Shown: positions 46,995 to 59,095 of the stretch, in pieces
Layout: each line of letters starts with the position of its first letter
Position numbering within the stretch: position 1 is the first letter of the stretch
Notes under the pieces: model-generated
The model's input: the letters and a program-made list of their open reading frames with translations, nothing else
Databases searched by the model: none
Told to the model about the DNA's origin: nothing
Program-made: the position numbers and the translations under genes
Assembly: GCA_030522415.1 (NCBI GenBank)
Contig: CM060121.1
Location: forward strand, 22,107,142-22,171,141
DNA from: Channallabes apus
Lineage: Eukaryota > Chordata > Actinopteri > Siluriformes > Clariidae
DNA: 64,000 nucleotides
Direction of reading: 5' to 3'

Positions 46995-47659
46995 TGTATC
47001 TGGAGTGGGACACCAGAGATGCCAGATCGCGCAACTTCAAAATCCTACAGTACAACCTGCGTGAGATTCTGCAAAAGACATTACACATACAAATATGTTT
47101 GTACGGACGAAAAGGTTCAGAGCATTAGCAAGGAAGAGGACTTTCTAAACACATAATGTATACAGTCCTTTATCTGATTTAACAAACAGACACATACAGT
47201 ACATACTGTACATACTTACTACTGTATATGCTGAAAAATAATAGACGACAATATTCTAAAATATAAGGTTTCATCACACACTGCTCTGAGAAACCCATAC
47301 TTTTAAAATATACTATAATATAGTAGATATTTGTCTAAAACCTACAATGGTACATAATCATATAGTTACATTATTATGGTTTAGGTTGTAAAAACTATAA
47401 CCATCACAAATCCTGTGCTTTGATTCTGATTAAATATAAATATAGAAAGGTAGAGAGGTGTGCTTCCATGATCCCCAAGTACAACATTTCAAGCATTCTT
47501 TTATAATGCTACAGATCTGTAGACAATGTCCTTACTGTACAGTAGTTTCCATCAGCATTTCAATGTCATGATTGTAATCAGGCACCATTTAATCTGAAGT
47601 CAAATGCTCTTCCACTGAGCTACATTGCCATGGATATACATACCCAGGGGTATTTATAA

Positions 47660-48115
47660 CCCACAACATTAAAACCACCGACAGGTGAGGTGAATAGCAT
47701 TCATGATCTTGAATGTTACATTGGATATATTAACCAGCAAATGCACAGTTTTGTTAAAGCTTTCATAAAGTTGATGTATAGAAAGCAAGAAGCTATATTG
47801 TGATATACTGTAATAGGCGTGCATAAAGAGTGATTTTGGCAAGCACCAAATTGTGATTAATCAACAGATTTAAAGCATCTCCAAATCGGCAGTGGTACAG
47901 TATGCAGTGTTTAGTTCCTATAAAAAAATTTTTTGCACAAATTGCTGAAAAAGTTATCAGTCCAAACAATTCTTAACAGCTTATGGAATATGGGAACCGG
48001 TCAAAGTGCCCATGCTGACCTGTGTCCACAGACAAAAGTATCTACAGTACAGTTGGCACATTAGAACTTCACCATGGAGCAATGGAAATAGGTACACGTA
48101 CACTACCACTCAAAA
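47660..48115 (+). mobile_element. Degenerate Tc1-type fragments upstream of csf2rb
   Basis: AACATTAAAACCACCGACAG near 47667 resembles the terminus of a widespread fish Tc1 family. The 48000-48090 segment (GTGCCCATGCTGACCTGTGT, then CCATGGAGCAATGG) resembles its transposase region. Confidence 0.45.
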
Positions 48116-48369
48116 GTTAGGGATCACTTGAAATTTCTTTGTTCTCCATATTCTACAACAACATTGAGGATTTTAAAACTATGAAATAACACTCATGGAA
48201 TTAGGTAATTATGTAACAACAACAACAACAACAGTCAGTTGTTATTTAAAGGCACTTTTTTTTTTTTAGCCTTTCTGAAATAGTTCTTGCTAGAACAGTC
48301 CATCAAGCACCATGATGAAACTGGCTCTCATGAAGAACTTCCTGGAAGGCAAGAACAAAACTTACCTTG

Positions 48370-49600
48370 GCTATTTAGAGTAACCAGTCTCAAAAATGAC
48401 AAATTTTAGACTAAGATTTTCCAAATTGCAGTTTCCTGGTTCTTCAGTGGGCTTATATTTGCCAAACATTAGAAAGTACCAATTGGCCTGTCAGCTTAAA
48501 TTCGAAGCTGACTGGCTTGGAGAGGACCCTAAATCTACTTGGTTGCATTTGGAGGCTTCACAGTCATCTTGCCCTCTACAAAACTTATTATTTGTAAGAA
48601 GTTTGAAGGTAATTAAGACATTATGTGATAACAGAATTGTATGTAATACGTGGAAGGCCTGGTCTATTATACGTAAAATAGAGGGCAGGGCTGACTTGTC
48701 TTCTTCTCTAGCCCTAACCCTAGGGTTATAAATTCTTTCATAAACGTAACCCTAACCCTAACCCCCATCTGTAATAACCCACAGTTTTTGCCTAGTCTCT
48801 TAGATTCGAGCTTTAAAACTTGGAACTCTTATGGTATATAAAGACTTGGTGATTTGTTTGCTGAAGGCTCTTTAATGTCTTTCGAAGATTTGGTTATAAA
48901 AAAGCTTATTGGAGGGGGAACTTCAATTGACCATTACAGAGGAAGAATGGGAACTGGTCTGGAGTCAGGCAGGTGGGATCTCTATTTGCAACAGGGCCAA
49001 AGCTATTCAATTTAGGATTGTGCATAGATTACATATTACACCCCTTCTTAGAAGCAAGTTTGACTCAAGCAATTCACCACTATGTGTTAAATGTAAGGTG
49101 AAGGTGGGAAATTATACCCATTTGTTATGGAACTGTCCTGTTATTAGAGCTTATTGGTCAAAAGTTATTGTTTGTATGAGCCGTATGTTTCGACTCGAGC
49201 TACAGTTGGACCCATTGTCTTTGATTTTAGGTCTTCCAGTTGGACAATTGCGGAACAAGTTCAACAGACGTTTATTTGATATCCTGGCCTTTGCGGCCAG
49301 GAAAAATATTTTGTTAACTTGGATCAGTGACAAACCCCCATCTTTGAAAGGATGGTACAAGATTATTAAAGAAATTATTCCCTTGGAATTTTTAACGTGC
49401 CTTATTCTTCATATGTCTACTGAAGATTTTCCACAAGTTTGGACTCCATACCTGGATTATATTGATTTATCGTTAAGCAATATTTTGAGTTTTGGGATGC
49501 AATAATGCTTTTTTTTCCCCCTCTTCTACCCCTTGTTGCTAGCATTGTAAGAGATGGGCAATGTTTGTTTGTTAAAATGTTCATAAAAAGATGCAAAAAA
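48370..49600 (+). pseudogene. 5'-truncated L1-type LINE, ORF2 C-terminal part
   Basis: Frames read GLYLPNIRKYQLACQLKF, then STWLHLEASQSSCPLQNLLF (48396-48731), and after a disrupted zone an open frame 48909-49505. The latter holds ICNRAKAIQFRIVHRLHITP and the cysteine/histidine knot CVKCKVKVGNYTHLLWNC typical of fish L1 ORF2 ends. In-frame stops and a CCCTAA-rich insertion break it. Confidence 0.85.
48712..48766. repeat. Telomere-type CCCTAA runs inside the LINE
   Basis: GCCCTAACCCTAGGGTTAT and, 16 nt later, GTAACCCTAACCCTAACCCC: vertebrate telomere units in two short blocks, the first partly palindromic. The LINE reading frame is lost across this segment and resumes as PICNNPQFLPS right after it. 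Confidence 0.85.
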
Positions 49601-49840
49601 AAATCACCAATTAACAAACAGCACCTCAGATGCTATTATAATACATCTCAATATTGCATATACTGCGATGCTGTATCGCAGATACATCGCAACTGTTTAA
49701 AAAAGATTACTGCATATTTTGCATTATTGCACATGTCATATCATGTGGATGGCCAGGTGTTTCTTGGGAACACATGGCACAAGGATGCACTATATACTGT
49801 ATATACTGTACAGTACTATACTGTTTTATATATATATATA

Positions 49841-51458
49841 CAGTGGTGTGAAAAACTATTTGCCCCCTTCCTGATTTCTTATTCTTTTGCATGTTTGTCC
49901 CACTTAAATGTTTCTGCTCATCAAAAACCGTTAACTATTAGTCAAAGATAACATAATTGAACACAAAATGCAGTTTTTAAATGAAGGTTTACGTTATTAA
50001 GGGAGAAAAAAAACTCCAAATCTACATGGTCCTGTGTGAAAAAGTGATTGCCCCCCTTGTTAAAAAATAACTTAACTGTGGTTTATCACACCTGAGTTAA
50101 ATTTCTGTAGTCACCCCCAGGCCTGATTACTGCCACACCTGTTTCAATCAAGAAATCACTTAAATAGGAGCTACCTGACACAGAGAAGTAGACCAAAAGC
50201 ACCTCAAACGCTAGACATCATGCCAAGATCCAAAGAAATTCAGGAACACATGAGAACAAAAGTAATTGAGATCTATCAGTCTGGTAAAGGTTATAAAGCC
50301 ATTTCTAAAGCTTTGGGACTCCAGCGAACCACAGTGAGAGCCATTATCCACAAATGGCAAAAACATGGAACAGTGGTAAACCTTCTCAGGAGTGGCTGGC
50401 CGACCAAAATTACCCCAAGAGCGCAGAGACAACTCATCCGAGAGGCCACAAAAGACCCCAGGACAACATCTAAAGAACTGCAGGCCTCACTTGCCTCAAT
50501 TAAGGTCAGTGTTCACGACTCCACCATAAGAAAGAGACTGGGCAAAAATGGCCTGCATGGCAGATTTCCAAGGCGCAAACCACTTTTAAGCAAAAAGAAC
50601 ATTAAGGCACGTCTCAATTTTGCTAAAAAACATCTCAATGATTGCCAAGACTTTTGGGAAAATACCTTGTGGACCGACGAGGCAAAAGTTGAACTTTTTG
50701 GAAGGTGCGTGTCCCGTTACATCTGGCGTAAAAGTAACACAGCATTTCAGAAAAAGAACATCATACCAACAGTAAAATATGGTGGTGGTAGTGTGATGGT
50801 CTGGGGTTGTTTTGCTGCTTCAGGACCTGGAAGGCTTGCTGTGATAGATGGAACCATGAATTCTACTGTCTACCAAAAAATCCTGAAGGAGAATGTCCGG
50901 CCATCTGTTCGTCAACTCAAGCTGAAGCGATCTTGGGTGCAGCAGCAGGACAATGACCCAAAACACACCAGCAAATCCACCTCTGAATGGCTGAAGAAAA
51001 ACAAAATGAAGACTTTGGAGTGGCCTAGTCAAAGTCCTGACCTGAATCCTATTGAGATGTTGTGGCATGACCTTAAAAAGGCGGTTCATGCTAGAAAACC
51101 CTCAAATAAAGCTGAATTACAACAATTCTGCAAAGATGAGTGGGCCAAAATTCCTCCAGAGAGCTGTAAAAGACTCGTTGCAAGTTATCGCAAACGCTTG
51201 ATTGCAGTTATTGCTGCTAAGGGTGGCCCAACCAGTTATTAGGTTCAGGGGGCAATTACTTTTTCACACAGGGCCATGTAGGTTTGGATTTTTTTTCTCC
51301 CTAAATAATAAAACCCCTCATTTAAAAACTACATTTTGTGTTTACTTGTGTTATCTTTGACTAATAGTTAAATGTGTTTGATGATCAGAAACATTTTGTG
51401 TGACAAACATGCAAAAGAACAAGAAATCAGGAGGGGGGCAAATCGTTTTTCACACCAC

Positions 51459-51460
<2 letters not shown>
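49841..51460 (+). mobile_element. Apparently complete Tc1-like transposon (IR/DR type)
   Basis: 1620 bp bounded by CAGTGGTGTGAAAAAC and its complement, with TA on both sides, inserted in a (TA)n tract. Inverted repeats are about 210 bp. Each holds an outer GTGTGAAAAACTATTTGCCC-type and an inner GTGTGAAAAAGTGATTGCCC-type direct repeat, the arrangement known from Sleeping Beauty-like elements. Confidence 0.93.
50220..51242 (+). CDS. Tc1-family transposase, intact 340-residue frame
   Basis: Cut-and-paste transposase. The N-terminal half carries paired helix-turn-helix DNA-binding motifs (KAISKALGLQRTTVRAIIHK) and a basic linker with RRKPLLSKKN. The catalytic domain has Asp in LWTDE, a glycine-rich box (YGGGSVMVWGCF), Asp in QQDNDPKH and Glu in SPDLNPIEMLW, i.e. 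DD34E. Length equals that of active Tc1-type enzymes and no stop or frameshift interrupts it. It is the sister of the broken copy at 24134. Single substitutions could still inactivate it. Confidence 0.93.
   Translation: MPRSKEIQEHMRTKVIEIYQSGKGYKAISKALGLQRTTVRAIIHKWQKHGTVVNLLRSGWPTKITPRAQRQLIREATKDPRTTSKELQASLASIKVSVHDSTIRKRLGKNGLHGRFPRRKPLLSKKNIKARLNFAKKHLNDCQDFWENTLWTDEAKVELFGRCVSRYIWRKSNTAFQKKNIIPTVKYGGGSVMVWGCFAASGPGRLAVIDGTMNSTVYQKILKENVRPSVRQLKLKRSWVQQQDNDPKHTSKSTSEWLKKNKMKTLEWPSQSPDLNPIEMLWHDLKKAVHARKPSNKAELQQFCKDEWAKIPPESCKRLVASYRKRLIAVIAAKGGPTSY

Positions 51461-51462
<2 letters not shown>

Positions 51463-51541
<79 letters not shown>
51463..51541. repeat. (TA)n microsatellite flanking the intact Tc1
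   Basis: About 75 bp of TA. A shorter TA run lies on the element's other side (49827-49840), so the transposon landed inside a TA repeat. Confidence 0.95.
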
Positions 51542-52118
51542 TGTTTAATTCATTTTATCCAATTCAATTTACATTCAGTAATACTTTAAATATGTTTAAA
51601 TAGCATTTATTTCCATATTGCGTTATATGTTTATGCTAGTAACTGGTGTTAAAATTAGTCTCCACATTAATGAACCAATGTATTATGGTGTGAGATGTGG
51701 TGGGCTGCCCTGCTATGGGCCAGGAGGTCGAAGCCCACTTTTTGGTCCCAGCCCCATAAGTGTGTAAACTTGACCGTCACTGAATGTGACTAAAGAAATA
51801 AAAGCTGAAAATAAATATTTCTGTCACATTGCATATTTTTTAAATAAAGCAGTGATCTTAACTAAGACAGGCAATGTTTACTAGGATTTAATTGAGAAAA
51901 ACTGAGTTTAAATGTGTTTGGCTAATACGGTATGTACTGTATGTAAACTTCTAGTTGTATGTTATCTGCACTTAGGGGTGGGCGATATACCGGTATACAC
52001 GGTTAGCCGGTAGAAATTTATCAACCGATAGAGATTTTGGTCCTCTTAATCGTCTTATTCGCGGTTGAGATCACGTGACGTTGCACATTATGTTACCACA
52101 CAATACACATTCACTTCT

Positions 52119-52592
52119 ATGTGAAGCCAAACACATATATAGTGGGACGAAACCGTGGCACCCGAGTCGGCGTGGGCAGACCAAATATCCAGACTCGGTG
52201 GATGGCACAGCGCGGACCAACTTGAGCAGCGCTGCTCAAATCACAAACCTGCGCGACGCTGATAGAAATAGACCACGCCGACTATCAAAATACATTTTAC
52301 CCCGCTGGGATGCGCACGTACAAACCAGGCATGGCAAGGCGTAAACAGTATTAAACCTGACATGTTAAATAAATTGTTTTAAAATAAAAAACAGTGGGTC
52401 ACGCAGGTTTGTGATTCGAGCGGCGCGGCTCAAGTTGGTCTGCGCTGCGCGATCCACCGGGCTGCGTGAATAAACCAGATCATCTCTGCGCTATCCAGAT
52501 AGTCGCGCTGTGCTGTCCACTGGGCTGCGCAGATATTTGGTTCAATCGGGTGCCGCGGTTTCGTCCCACTTTGGATGTGTTTGGCTTCACAT
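52119..52592. repeat. Large internal inverted repeat within the hAT element
   Basis: Left arm 52119-52253 begins ATGTGAAGCCAAACACAT and ends CACAAACCTGCG. Right arm 52402-52592 is its complement, with extra sequence at about 52468-52520. Both arms are GC-rich against an AT-rich surround. Confidence 0.8.
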
Positions 52593-52602
52593 ACACTTCG
52601 AC

Positions 52603-52885
52603 AATGGAAGAAGACGGTGCAGCAGCGGTGAGTTTGCTTACTTGTGACAAAACCGACAACGATGAGATTGTAAAGAAAAAATGTGCCTCGTCTGTGGTGT
52701 GGAATTGGTTTGGGTATAAGAAAAGTGATACGAATGAGACGGACGTGATTTGCAAGGGACGCAAGTGCACTGCTTTAACAAATGGTGGAAACACGTCAAA
52801 CCTTTTCTATCATCTGAAATCCAAGCATCCAAACGAATATGGCCAAAGTAAAAAATACAGCAAACTTCAGCAATTCACAGTTTAA
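52603..52885 (+). CDS. BED-type zinc-finger ORF inside the hAT element
   Basis: From MEEDGAAAVSLL to stop at 52885, 93 codons; an upstream in-frame ATG at 52466 would lengthen it to 139. It contains SVVWNWFGYKK, then CKGRKC and FYHLKSKHPNEY: the C-x2/3-C...H-x4-H pattern of the BED finger that starts hAT transposases. No catalytic or dimerisation domain follows, and AATAAA comes directly after the stop. Either a deletion remnant or a DNA-binding-only product. Confidence 0.7.
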
Positions 52886-53045
52886 ATAAAATTACATTAT
52901 GTAAAACAGTTTCTTTGTGTTTGAATTTTTATTTATGCATTTTCAGATACAAATTGCTATATTGTGATATATATCATTATCGAGGTAGAAAATAGCTTCT
53001 ACCGTATAGAAGATTTTGGTTATATCGCCCACCCCTATCTGCACT

Positions 53046-54520
53046 AATGGAATATAAATTTGCTGAACTTCGCTAAACAAGAACTGGAAAAAACTAAGAT
53101 ATCAGTTCATAATCCTTTATCCATCGTTTGTATAAGGACTCACAGAGTTGTAAAACAGATACTAATAAAAACAACCATGTTGTGACTATTATCATCAACA
53201 CCATATGTACAATAATACTAATTATAATTAATTATAATGTCTACTTACATATGTACCAAACACTACTAAATGTACTAAACATATGTACTAAACTCTACTT
53301 ACATATACCAAACGCCATGTTATTATTATGGGTTTACTAACCATTGTTACTGTTCATAACAATATCATAGAATCATAGTAAAACTATGCAGTTATTATAG
53401 TTTCACATGTAAGAACCATTCGCAGAAATAAAATCACTTGTAGTAGCATGATTAGAGTTTGCCAGCCACACAGGTATTTGTGGTATTTAAATCAGATAGT
53501 GAATATTCATACAGAAACATTGATAATCTCTACATCAAAATGAATAAAATGTAAACAAAGGGTTTCTTATCTCATGGATCCTTACACTCAAAAGTTCCTT
53601 CCTTCATGTGTGGTGCACGTGCGCGCACACACATCTGCGTGTCCCATAGTGGCACTAACGGTAAATCCAGCGCGTGTATCACTCCATTTACCCAGAGCTT
53701 GAGTGAGCTATGACGTCACGTGACGACGTATTTTATCGTCTTCGATAAATGTTAAAAAGCGAACTACTGTGATAAAGCTAGCCCAAAAACAACTCTATAC
53801 ATCCTCTTATTTAATTCTTAAAGCAACCAATTTTCTGCTGGACGTAGAAAAAAAGTTTTATAACTTCCTGGAATAGGAGGAGGAGGAGGTCGGAGGATTT
53901 CCCCTTTCTGAGTCTAGCCATTGGCGAGAACAACAGAAACGGAAAAAAAGTGTGAGAGAGGGAAGAAGAAAGAAGCAAGAACAAAATGAGTGAAAAAAAT
54001 AAAATGGTAGTATGGCACTTTTTGTAGCTATGCTTCTTTCTATATCATGCATCTTTGGTTATGTAACTGTGTAAAATGTATTTATGGCAGTTCAGAGATA
54101 CATACTGTAGGTGTGAAGTGTGAACACTGTAAATGGGGAAACACCTTGACAAACTATTACACTTTCTTCACATCTTTTCCCGTCACCGTAACATTACAAA
54201 AGCTCGCTTCATACTGAGAAAAAGAGTAGGGGGCCAAAAATGGGTGGCCTCAATTTTTTTTTCTCACACTCAATGTTTAGTGTAGATAACCCCCAACCCA
54301 CAAAAATGTAGTGCAAAGTGAGCATAATGTCTTTCCCTGATTTCAATCTCGCTGTACATTGCACAAAAACTTATGCTAGAGACAAACATAAAAATTATTG
54401 CAAATTGTATACTTGGATTTTAAATACATCAATTAGTCGATTTTATGATGCAACTTGTGTTTGTCTAACATAACTTTTAAAATGTGATTTTATGTAATTA
54501 GGAAAGGATTGTACGCTAAC
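53046..54520. other. Intergenic, no gene seen
   Basis: A GC- and CpG-richer patch at about 53620-53740 (CACGTGCGCGCACAC, GACGTCACGTGACGACG) stands out but has no adjoining reading frame I can recognise. Confidence 0.5.
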
Positions 54521-55170
54521 ACAGTGCACCAATCAGTCATAACATTAAAACAACCAAGGATTTGGATCCCCCAAGCAACTGGGGTGGTACTGTATACGGT
54601 GGCATTTTCATCTTCTCCCTGTGCTTGGTGCGTTTCCTCCAGGTACTCCAAAGCCATGCAGATTAAGCTAATTAATTCCCAAATTGCCTGTAGTGTGTGA
54701 ATGAGCATATGTATCTTCGTGTGTGCCCAGTGATGGATTGGCACACTGGGTCCAGGGTGTAACCAGCTTCGTGCCCTAAGTTTACCGGGATAGGCTCCAG
54801 GCCCCCCATGCCCCTGTATACAACATAATGAGTCGAAGACCCCTGGAGGTGAGATGTGTTGTCTGGCAACAGCTGATCCTTTAAGTGCTCTAGATTGTCA
54901 GATGGGGCTTCTAAGCTGTGATATGTTTAGCCAGTACATTCTGTGGGTGCCTGAACTGATCGGGATCTGGGGAATTTGGATGCTACATTGGCAGTCTTGG
55001 GCTCTTTGCCTGCTGGGCACGGGATGTTCTGTTGTCTTTCTACCATTGCCAGCATTGACTTTTTTAATGATGTATGCTTCGTTGGCTTTTCCATTCAATC
55101 GGATTAGACAGACTAGCCTTCCATTACAGCGGGTGTTAATGTGTTAACGTAATGACTGATCGGTGTATAA
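54521..55170. mobile_element. DNA transposon relic split by a SINE
   Basis: The left end GCACCAATCAGTCATAACATT and right end AATGACTGATCGGTGTATAA are inverted relatives. Between them lies a SINE (about 54585-54845) and a transposase remnant (54955-55130). Confidence 0.55.
54585..54845 (+). mobile_element. Mermaid-like SINE nested in a DNA transposon
   Basis: CTGTGCTTGGTGCGTTTCCT middle and GATGGATTGGCACACTGGGT body; the head is lost. It splits the element at 54521-55170. Confidence 0.7.
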
Positions 55171-57269
55171 TAGCCTACTGTAATAAACCTTGACTTTTTA
55201 AGAAGTCAGAGAAGAACCTTTTTATTATTTTTATTTGTCGCAAACACGGAGATAAGAAAGTTAAGATCTTAAACAATAGGTGGTACCATAAAGAAATACT
55301 GTCAATATTCAGCTGAGTCCTTAAAATAACACTTTAAATTCTAGTAGAAATGATTAATTGATCTTATTTTTGCATGAGAATGCCCATTGCAAGTTTATAT
55401 CTGTTCAGTAGATCTGTGATGTAACGTAGAGAAAAATAAAGTTACTGTATATGAGTTCAAGCACAAGCTGTGACAACTTTTACATTTTCAAGTGGCTGTG
55501 TAAGTGGAGTGGATTTGATGTAAATAACCAGGAAAAAACACTGATGTCTGACTATAGAAACCTTGCTCAATTTCCATTTCTTTTTTCTTGATTAGGAATC
55601 AGCATTTTAATAGACTATAATGATAAAAAAAAACAAAAAGATGGTGAAGATTAGTAACAGCACTTACCCTTTTAAAACTCTGGTAATCCAATTGAATTGG
55701 GACTCAAAAATCTGTTAATAAATGTTTGTGAGCTGAATAAAATGTAGACGGTTCCTTGACTGGGTGTTGAGAGTATGATCAGAGTGTATGTGTTCATGAC
55801 CGATTTTACTTAAAAAAAAAAAAAAAAAAGAAACAGTGCTTCCTCTTTTCTTTTAGTCGTGGTCAACATTTTTTTTTCTGTTGTCCGCTAAACATGTTAT
55901 CACACTGCATCATCAGAAACTACATGTAAAATGACAGCAGTTCCAAGTCAACAGATCACAAGATTAGATTCTTGCTGGGCAAAAACCATGATCTTTAAAG
56001 TACCAATGCAAAGCAACAGAAAGTGAATTGCAAAAGACGTGCATTAAGCTCCAAGCAAAAGGAGATCATCAGGATGAAGCAGCAGCAGAAGAAATGGATC
56101 ATTTTCTGGCATTATGTCATGCACTGGGAGTATACACTCAGACAAGCTGAGACCAACAAAAAAATATTTCGATCCTATAGTAGATTAAAATAGTGTAAAC
56201 TGAGAACAGAGTGTGGCAAGTTTAGATCTGACAGCATGACTAAAAGGGAAAGACGGAAGATAACACGAGTATGATGGCACCATGCAACATGCAAAAATCT
56301 TCTGCTACTCCAAAAACAGCAAACCTGAGTGAAATAACGTCCCATGAATAATAAAATAGAATTTGTTAGTGATGCTATCTTAAGCATTTTTATTTTCTTT
56401 ATTGCAAAGCAAAGTAAATTTGTGTAACCTAATAGATTTAATAACCACATTGCGTTTTAATTTGACAACTAACATAATAAACAAATTAAAAATACGTATA
56501 GTACTGTACATGGATCACCAAGTCATAAAACCTGTACTGCTGATTCTTTGTCACTAATGGCCTGCCTGTTTGTATAATAGATGCGTTGCATGTATTATAA
56601 TGGGTTGCTTATCTCATAGCAAAACAGTGGTTTGCCTTATCTGCATCGCTTTTATGCGCAAGATGTTGAATACTAGTTTCATAATCTATGAAAGAATAGA
56701 TACAATCATGAGTGGGTTTAATCAATGTTAAATATCTATGTGTTTTATTCCTCTTAGTCATCAAAAACATTTAGCAGATCTGACTAAACTCTGCTACATT
56801 AGGATGTTTGGATGCTTAAATGGTAGCTTCTAATTTTTTTGTAGGATTTGTGCTGCCTGAACAGGGCATGTGCTTTATTTAGAAAATATACTTAGTCTGT
56901 AAAAACTGTAATCTGTGTCACAATCTATGAATTTCATTTCTGTCTCATATAGAGCTATGTGTAATAAAAGTTGTTTTTGTTGAACAAGCTCCTCTTTTTA
57001 GATTTATTCAAGGCTTTGTATTATAAATATGTTTTTCCCCCCTGGCATTTGCTTTATAAATTTTTAAGACGTAAAATCCTGCCATATTGTATACATTATC
57101 TGGAAAAAGTTACCTGCTAATATTTCAATGGACCTTTACATGCACATTTGCATTTGTAGTGAAATTGTTGACACCAATTATGCAATATTACAGCACTTAT
57201 TTCCATTCAGAGTAGCATAAAATTTTGGCTGAGATCTTGTATTGATGAAGAATAGCCAAACCACTCCGT

Positions 57270-57530
57270 AAAGTCTTCTTTAGTACATCTGAAAATGGGG
57301 TTAAGATCAGGACTGTGTGGTGGCCACCTCATGTGTGAAAATGATTCCTCATGCTCCCAGAACTGCTGTTTCACAATCTAAGTCCTGGAATATACTGTAC
57401 CTGCGCCATCAGGGAAGAAAAAAATCGATCGATGTGATAACCTGGTTATTTGGTACATCAAATTATTTCATTTTACTGCCACATAACATTGCCGAGCCTA
57501 GATTTGACCAACTGAAGCAATTCTAGATCA
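57270..57530. repeat. Dispersed repeat, copy B
   Basis: GGTGGCCACCTCATGTGTGA, AAAATGATTCCTCATGCTC and CATCAGGGAAGAAAAAAATC match 33260-33420 in order, so both are copies of one degraded interspersed element of unknown class. Confidence 0.55.
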
Positions 57531-58867
57531 TATCACTGCCTCTAGAGGCACTACTACAGTGTGGTCTTGGGTTGCTATGCATGATGGGGGCTTCACTTAA
57601 TGTTTTCCCTTCATACCCTGATGCACCATATGGAATATGGAGCAGTAGAAAATGGCCACGTGGTCGAATGAGTACAGATGAGTAAGTTCAAACTTTATGC
57701 TCCCCAACAAACTGAACTTAAACATTTAAGTGATCGCAGATTACAGTCATTCATGATTTTTTCCCACAAAGTTCACCACTATCTTTCTAGGTTTTATTAA
57801 TAATGGCAAATGTCTAAATGTTAAACACCACACAGTACTGATCCATTTGCATATCCACACATATGTTTCTTTTCTTGCACTCACTCTGGACATTCTGGAC
57901 ATGACACTAGTGGTCACCTGCACATTCATGGACATTACTGATGCACAAAGTCATTTTAAATTCTTTCAGTCACTCTAAATTCTTTCAGGCACATTTGCAC
58001 ACACCCTGGACATTTTACTGCATATCGTACTGTGTACAGTAGGTGACAAATTAAATTTGAATTTGAACAGTCCAAAATCTCGGGACACATCTTCTGACAT
58101 GGTTGTTTAAAAAATTAGAAGTTACCCTGTTCATTAGTTAGGGTTAAAATAATTGGTGCAGTAACTATTCAATCAAAGCCTCTTGCTTATTATTAAGTCC
58201 AAAAGTGACCTTTTTGTCAATTTATTTAAGCCATTTGGGGAAGCAGGGCAAGATACCAGCAGTCATCTCATTTTGAAACAGATTAATTTTGCACTAATGG
58301 TCTCTATTCAACTCACTATCAGCATGAAAATTGCTCATCAGAAAAAAAGTGTATAATACAGAATAGTTTGCCTTTTACTACATGCTACGTATAACTGCAT
58401 TTTATTTTCATATAGTGAGCTCCTGTTTAATTGCAACTCTTTATGGGTAAAGAAATAGTTTAAGAAGAAAGTTTTGTACTTAATTAACTTTATCTCATAG
58501 TGAAGATATGAAAATTCATTCCTTAACTGGTCTTATTTTTTGAGTACATATTTCTTGCAATTAATGATAACCTTGCATTCAATACTTCAGCACTATGAAA
58601 AATCCCTTTTCCATCATAACAGTACTGAGTCTTCTCCTTTAATCATTGATGAACTGGAGAATACAATCCAATCTTTACAACCTGGTTTCAGGATCTTCTC
58701 TAATGGACTCCACTCCTTTCAATAGGATTTCAATTAGGGCAATCAGATTTTCATGACAAAGGCTTGAATCTTTGGTCATTTAACCATTAAACAAACACAT
58801 TTTCCAGACCACTGTCCTGCTGAAAAATCTAATCATGACCCTGTTGCAGCTTTCTCCTACTAAACTT

Positions 58868-59095
58868 CCTTTTGCCTGCACCCAGCAAGGGGTAGCCACA
58901 GTAGACAATTCAATCTGCACACAACTTGGTACAGTTTTTACACCAGATGCCCTTCCTGACACAACCCACCTGTTTTATCCGGGGTTGCATGTAGTGTGGA
59001 AATCCACTGACGGCAGGGCTAGAACCCGCATCTTCAGATCCCTAAACCAACAACCTAGAGCCTAATCTACAGTACCTGAGCCACCACTCCCTTTA
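58868..59095 (-). mobile_element. tRNA-derived SINE, third family
   Basis: The complement starts GGGAGTGGTGGCTCAGGTAC with box B GGGTTCTAGCCC and continues CAGGAAGGGCATCTGGTG, a body common in fish SINEs. Confidence 0.7.

Larger units (their letters stand above)
51973..53037 (+). mobile_element. hAT-superfamily transposon derivative
   Basis: Ends TAGGGGTGGGCGATATA and TATATCGCCCACCCCTA are perfect inverted repeats. An 8-bp direct repeat TCTGCACT flanks both sides (51965-51972, 53038-53045), the hAT hallmark. At 1065 bp it is too short for a full transposase. It carries a BED-finger frame and an internal inverted repeat. Confidence 0.92.

Noticed and set aside
53620..53740. Possible CpG-island promoter of an unseen gene
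   Set aside because: CpG-richer patch but very short, and no exon with recognisable protein follows on either strand.
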